From Citrus sinensis (taxonomy: Eukaryota > Streptophyta > Magnoliopsida > Sapindales > Rutaceae), in contig NC_068564.1 of assembly GCF_022201045.2 (NCBI RefSeq), positions 28,735,001 through 28,799,000 on the forward strand: a DNA stretch of 64,000 bases, given 5' to 3'. Shown here piece after piece: positions 59,458-64,000 of this stretch. Made by a program: the position numbers and the translations under genes. Under the pieces are notes generated by a model. The model was not told the DNA's origin. It ran no database searches and worked only from the letters and a program-made list of their open reading frames with translations. The stretch's first letter is position 1; every line of letters starts with the position of its first letter.

Positions 59458-61062
59458 TTTTACCTCGGTTTAAAATGCTTGTGAAACCCGTGAGATTGAA
59501 GATTATCAAAAAGAAATTAGTTTAAGGGTGTAGAGTAAAAAAATAATTTTTAAAATTTAGCAAGTATGTGTAAGTAAAAGAGTGTTCAAAGTATAATTTA
59601 GCGTGCAAATGGCTCTGCCCTTTATCCTTACGTGAAAATGAACCAAATATAGTAATTTACAACCTCAAAAATTAGTATTCTTTTTTATATCACAGACAAT
59701 TATTAAAGCATATATACACACACATAAAGTGTTTTGGGCAGGTTACATTGCAGCCAGTATGCCCCACTCCAAGGAACCTGAAAATTCATAAACTCATATC
59801 ATTTGGTAATCCTCTCTTTGTCTTTCCCAATTATCTAGTAGGTTTCATATACGTATGAATTATAATCTCTAATTAAGATCAGGTTTATTCATTCACATGC
59901 ATTCATATTTCTAGTTACCTTCTATGGCTGCATGCGCGAACAAGATTAATTCATCTTTGAATTTTCATTTTCTTCTTCTTTGCATAGTTTCTGAAGTATA
60001 TATCAATCTCTATCAAATTATCAGTTTAGCCATGTATCATTAGGATGGTCTTTTTTTTTTTGGGGATACTTAAATTAATGAGCTATCCAAAAGAGTGGAA
60101 CTTACCAGCCAATTAAATGTTTGAAGTTTCATGAAAAGAATATGAGGGAATCTAAAAGCAACTCAGATGCTAGCACCAGCCTGCAAAAATGCAAAAAGAT
60201 TGCGGTACTAAACTGGTGGTGAAAGTCATTTTATTTTTAGAAAACATTAACACTTTCTTCGCAGCCCAGTGGAAAAAAGAAAAGATGCACCCCTAACCTT
60301 TAAAATTTTTCCGAAAAAAAATCAATGGTTATTATAATGTGTTTCTAAATTTGTAGTTTGGAATTTCTGTTAAAACAATTAACAGACATGGCATCAAGTG
60401 TGGGGTTCAGATGACTGCTGGAAATAAAACAGTTTCAATGTATTTGCTGGAAAATACAAGTACAATACGGAGGCTGGTCATTCAGAGTCCAGATTCTTGA
60501 TTCTGTTTTGTTCTCAACCCCGTCGATTTTTCAGCTGTTGTTCACTTAGCCATTTTATTTGCTCTCTTCTTTTTTATTGTTTGATCAAATTCTTCATTTT
60601 ACTTTGATTGCATTAATTCCTCCATCTTCATTAGGCTTCAATCACAGCACTAATAAATAAGGAGCCTTTCATTTACAGTGCAACATTGCAAGATTGTGTC
60701 AGCAATGCAGCAGATCCAGAATGAATTACAAGATACAACGCCTTTTTTGCTGATTTAACTTGGTAATCTTTTTTGCCCTCTTCTTTTAAATTATACCATA
60801 TCAATAAATACAGATTCATCAGAATCAACGTGCCGTCTCATTAATTTGACGACAAACGCTGGTAGAATATCTCTGAAAAAGTAGCATCATAACAATTGAG
60901 GATGACTGGTGAAGCATATTTGCATTCTGAGAAAACAATGGGAAGAATGAAAATAAAATTATTGCCCACAATGCTAGCCTGCAAGTAGCTTCTTGTCTTT
61001 TTCTTGATCATTTGGCTGATTACGAGTCGTTTTCTCATCACCGTAGCCATCTATCTTACATG

Positions 61063-61157
61063 TTTTAAATCATTTTCATTCATTATTTTACTCCCTTTAA
61101 ATCATTTTCATTCATTATTTTACTCCCTTTAAATCATTTTCATTCATTATTTTACTC
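61063..61157 (+). repeat. Tandem array, 32 bp unit, three copies
   Basis: TTTAAATCATTTTCATTCAT plus TATTTTACTCCC repeats three times without change until the last bases, about 0.8 kb upstream of OPT copy C. Confidence 0.9.
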
Positions 61158-61882
61158 CACTCCTTTGAGACAGATCAACCGCTAGACAGGAGAGTGTTGG
61201 ACAGAAGAAACAACCACCAGCAACGCAAATTTAAACGGGGTTATAAACGGCATCTTGGGGTCCGCAAAGAGGTAATACAGGAGATGATGTTATTTTTCCC
61301 CCCATTTAAATATTTGAGAGATCTTATTTTATTAAAAACAATAACCGAAATCTGAATAAAAATAATAAGTTTTATGAAGAAAAAAATGACTTGCTTATGA
61401 TACAAGTATAGGTGATCTTAACTGATAAGTATGGACTTGTTGATATTTGCATATACCCAAGATGTACTCTCATCTTACAAAATCATTTGCATCACAGGTG
61501 AATTGATGCAAAAGAAAAAGAAAAAGAAAGTATGGGCGATAATCTAAAATACTACAATGTAAAAAGATAAGCACAACTGCTAGAAGTTAATGCAAGGAAA
61601 CAGCTCCCAGAAATAAGTGCATGACGAGCTTTTTGTCAAAAAAAAAAAAAAAAAAACCACATTATGTCATGAAGCTACTTTCAAAGGCTTACTTTGTGAA
61701 CTGCATTTTTGACTCTTTGAACTATATAGAATTAGAACATATTAGCTTATCATTTAATTTGATGAAGAAAGAATACAAAGAACATATATTTAACAGTTGT
61801 AAGCTTGCAAGCACATATACATTGGATATACACATATGCATACTGAGCATTGCCATTATAGTGCAAGAACAGGAGGAGAGAT

Positions 61883-64000
61883 ATGGGAAGTTTTGATGAA
61901 GATGGAGTTACCAAAACTAAGGCACTGGAAAAGCATCAAACTGATATTGATGTCAACGGTAATCCTCTATGTCTCTCTGTAAAAAACAAGATTTTTTATT
62001 TTTAAATAAATCTATGAATCAAGGCATTGTCATTTTAATTATGCAGGAGGTGAAGAAGTTAATGACAACCCAATTGAGGAAGTTAGGCTTACTGTGCCAA
62101 TCACAGATGACCCTTCACAGCCAGTATTAACATTTCGAACATGGATTCTTGGGATAACATCATGTGGCCTTCTGGCATTTGTAAACCAGTTCTTCGGTTA
62201 CCGCCAGAATCAGCTGTCTGTTGGTTCAGTTTCAGCACAAATTCTTGTTCTCCCAATTGGAAAGCTAATGGCTGCCACACTTCCAACAAAGCAAATGCGA
62301 GTCCCATTTACAAAATGGTCGTTTTCATTGAATCCAGGGCCATTCAATCTGAAAGAACATGTGTTAATCACCATTTTTGCTGGCTGTGGAGCAAGTGGTG
62401 TTTATGCAGTAAACATAATCACAATTGTCAAGGCTTTTTACAACAGAAGTCTGCATCCAGTAGCAGCCATGTTGCTAGTACAGACTACTCAGGTACAACT
62501 GGATATTTCATTTGACATATTTCATCTTACATTATGTATTACGTATAATTAAACTGAAATTTTTCCATTTATCACGAAATTAATTGCCTTTAACCTTAGA
62601 TTATTGAATTTTCTTCATAAGACTTTCGGGAATGATATGTTAGAGACTGTTTGATTCCAAAACTGGATTAAGATGGTATGTGTTTTGGTTAAATTTAGCT
62701 GCTTGGATACGGGTGGGCCGGTATCTTCAGAAAATACCTTGTCGATTCTCCTTACATGTGGTGGCCTTCAAACCTGGTTCAAGTCTCTTTATTCAGGTAC
62801 TCATCAATCTCACACATTGAAAAAATCCGTATGCCTGGTCCTGAACTCCAGATCAATTTCCTAATATGGGAAAAAATGCCAACTGCAGGGCGTTGCATGA
62901 GAAGGAAAGGAGACCCAAGGGAGGGTTAACTAGACTACAATTCTTTCTTCTTGTTTTCGTATCCAGCTTCGGTTACTACATCATACCAGGATATCTTTTC
63001 CCTTCGCTTTCTGCTCTGTCCTTTGTTTGTTTGATATGGAAGGACTCAATTACTGCACAAAAACTTGGTTCAGGCCAACACGGCCTTGGCATTGGCTCCT
63101 TTGGTCTTGATTGGTCAACTGTTGCCGGCTTCTTAGGAAGTCCCCTAGCCACACCATTCTTTGCCATTGCCAATATCCTAGCGGGGTACTTTTTGTTTCT
63201 CTATGTCCTTGTTCCCATTGCTTATTGGTCTAATGCATTTGAAGCCAAGAAATTCCCGTTGTTTTCCTCCAAAACTTTCGACTCTGATGGCCAAGTCTAC
63301 AACATTACCAGAATCCTGAATGATAAAGCCTTTGATCTTAACGAAATTGGCTACCGTAATTACAGCAAACTCTATGTTAGTGTGATCTTCGCCTATATAT
63401 ATGGATTGAGCTTCGCAACTCTGATGGCTAGTATTTCACATGTTGCACTTTTCGAGGGAAAGTAAGCGTCTTAATTTTTCAATCCAGAACTGTTTCTTGA
63501 CAAGAATTATCGTGTTCTGACGACCTTTTGATGGTTTTCTTTTCTTTAATTTGAAAAAAAAATGAGCAGAACAATTTGGGAAATGTGGAAAAAGACAGCA
63601 GCAGCTGTTAATGACAAGTTTGGTGATGTGCACACCAGACTGATGAAGAAGAATTATGAAGCAGTGCCTCAATGGTGGTTCCAAGCTATCTTGGTCTTAA
63701 CCTTTGCCCTTTCGCTCTATGCTTGTGAAGGGTTCGGTAAACAGCTTCAGCTTCCATGGTGGGGACTTCTACTAGCTTGTGGCATGGCATTCTTTTTCAC
63801 ATTACCAGTTGGTGTGATTCAGGCCACAACGAACCTGGTATTTTCCTAATAATTCAGCACACATTATTTATATACATCGTATACTAAAAACATGTAACAG
63901 TAAACAAACGCATAATTATCACCTCATTATCCGTAGATCACTTGAGAACCAATATGCTTCTGAAAGAAATGTGCTTAATCTGCAGCAAACGGGCCTAAAC
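61883..64000 (+). CDS. OPT: Oligopeptide transporter (OPT family), copy C, cut by the window edge
   Basis: Plus-strand exons 61883-61958, 62047-62492, 62699-62796, 62889-63461, 63570-63837 and the first 15 bp of the sixth from 63986. Lengths of exons 2-5 (446, 98, 573, 268) equal those of copy A, and the sixth begins at the same CAA codon after the same intron position. The N-terminus is MGSFDEDGVTKTKALEKHQ, then [28 protein letters not shown] lies at about 121-130. About 490 residues are visible; the KIPPR-equivalent motif and the final exon (about 621 bp) should follow right of the window. Orientation is opposite to copies A and B, so the cluster includes an inversion or an inverted duplication. 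Confidence 0.92.

Larger units (their letters stand above)
57919..61882. other. Intergenic DNA between divergent OPT copies B and C
   Basis: The two genes are transcribed away from each other across 3.96 kb. I see several short tandem arrays (listed separately), an A18 run at about 61639-61656 and AT-rich DNA, but no frame that looks coding and no transposon with clear ends. Confidence 0.5.

Noticed and set aside
59264-59473. A 69-codon plus-strand frame with a polyproline run and DHFINILLK repeats
   Set aside because: Built from the poly-C tract and the 27-bp array; no promoter, homologue or splice context.
1-64000. CRISPR arrays, bacterial operons or tRNA/rRNA genes
   Set aside because: None seen. 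The only tRNA-like sequence is the retroelement primer site and the short words next to it, and the gene structures are plant nuclear.

Overview
This is a piece of nuclear DNA from a flowering plant, most likely a eudicot. The genes carry many short GT-AG introns in AT-rich intergenic DNA, and the proteins are plant-specific families (WEB coiled-coil, D6PK-type AGC-VIII kinase, oligopeptide transporters). The repeats are plant LTR elements and MITEs. The protein style and an RPP13-type resistance-gene relic would suit a woody rosid such as Citrus, but the species cannot be fixed from sequence alone.

Layout. Positions 1-7954 are repeat DNA. An Athila-like Ty3 LTR element on the minus strand runs off the left edge and ends at about 4155. 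It appears to sit inside an older Tat-like element on the plus strand, of which only the 3' part is visible: a 121-bp tandem array, antisense frames and the 3' LTR. Positions 8-12.4 kb are AT-rich, with a small two-exon gene of unknown function behind two ABRE/G-box motifs, a hAT-like MITE and a clear Mutator-type MITE with a 9-bp target duplication. The gene-rich part follows: a WEB-family protein (13.9-16.1 kb, +), a sucrase/ferredoxin-like protein (17.4-21.4 kb, +), a SEC14-type lipid transfer protein (22.1-25.5 kb, -), a CC-NBS-LRR relic (27.65-28.16 kb, -), an AGC-VIII kinase (29.3-31.8 kb, -), the RNA polymerase I/III subunit RPAC1 (35.5-38.8 kb, -), the rRNA methyltransferase NOP2/OLI2 (43.2-48.3 kb, -), and three oligopeptide transporters (51.1-54.0 kb -, 55.0-57.9 kb -, 61.9 kb + running off the right edge).

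Intron-exon structures were worked out by hand. For each complete gene the exon lengths sum to an exact multiple of three and the joined frames stay open. The genes are mostly unrelated housekeeping or signalling functions. Two (RPAC1 and NOP2) serve ribosome production, and the three transporters are tandem paralogues with nearly identical exon structure.

The order WEB, sucrase/ferredoxin, D6PK, NOP2, OPT resembles a block I recall on Arabidopsis chromosome 5 (and its duplicate on chromosome 4), so the backbone looks ancient. The most interesting structural signal not explained by genes is a decayed second copy of the NOP2-OPT intergenic DNA, including an OPT 3' end, at 39.4-41.5 kb, with a CACTA-like element sitting at one of its breakpoints. 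I saw no convincing new biological system. The small ABRE-linked gene, the nested LTR elements with an emerging satellite, and the duplicated block are the best leads.
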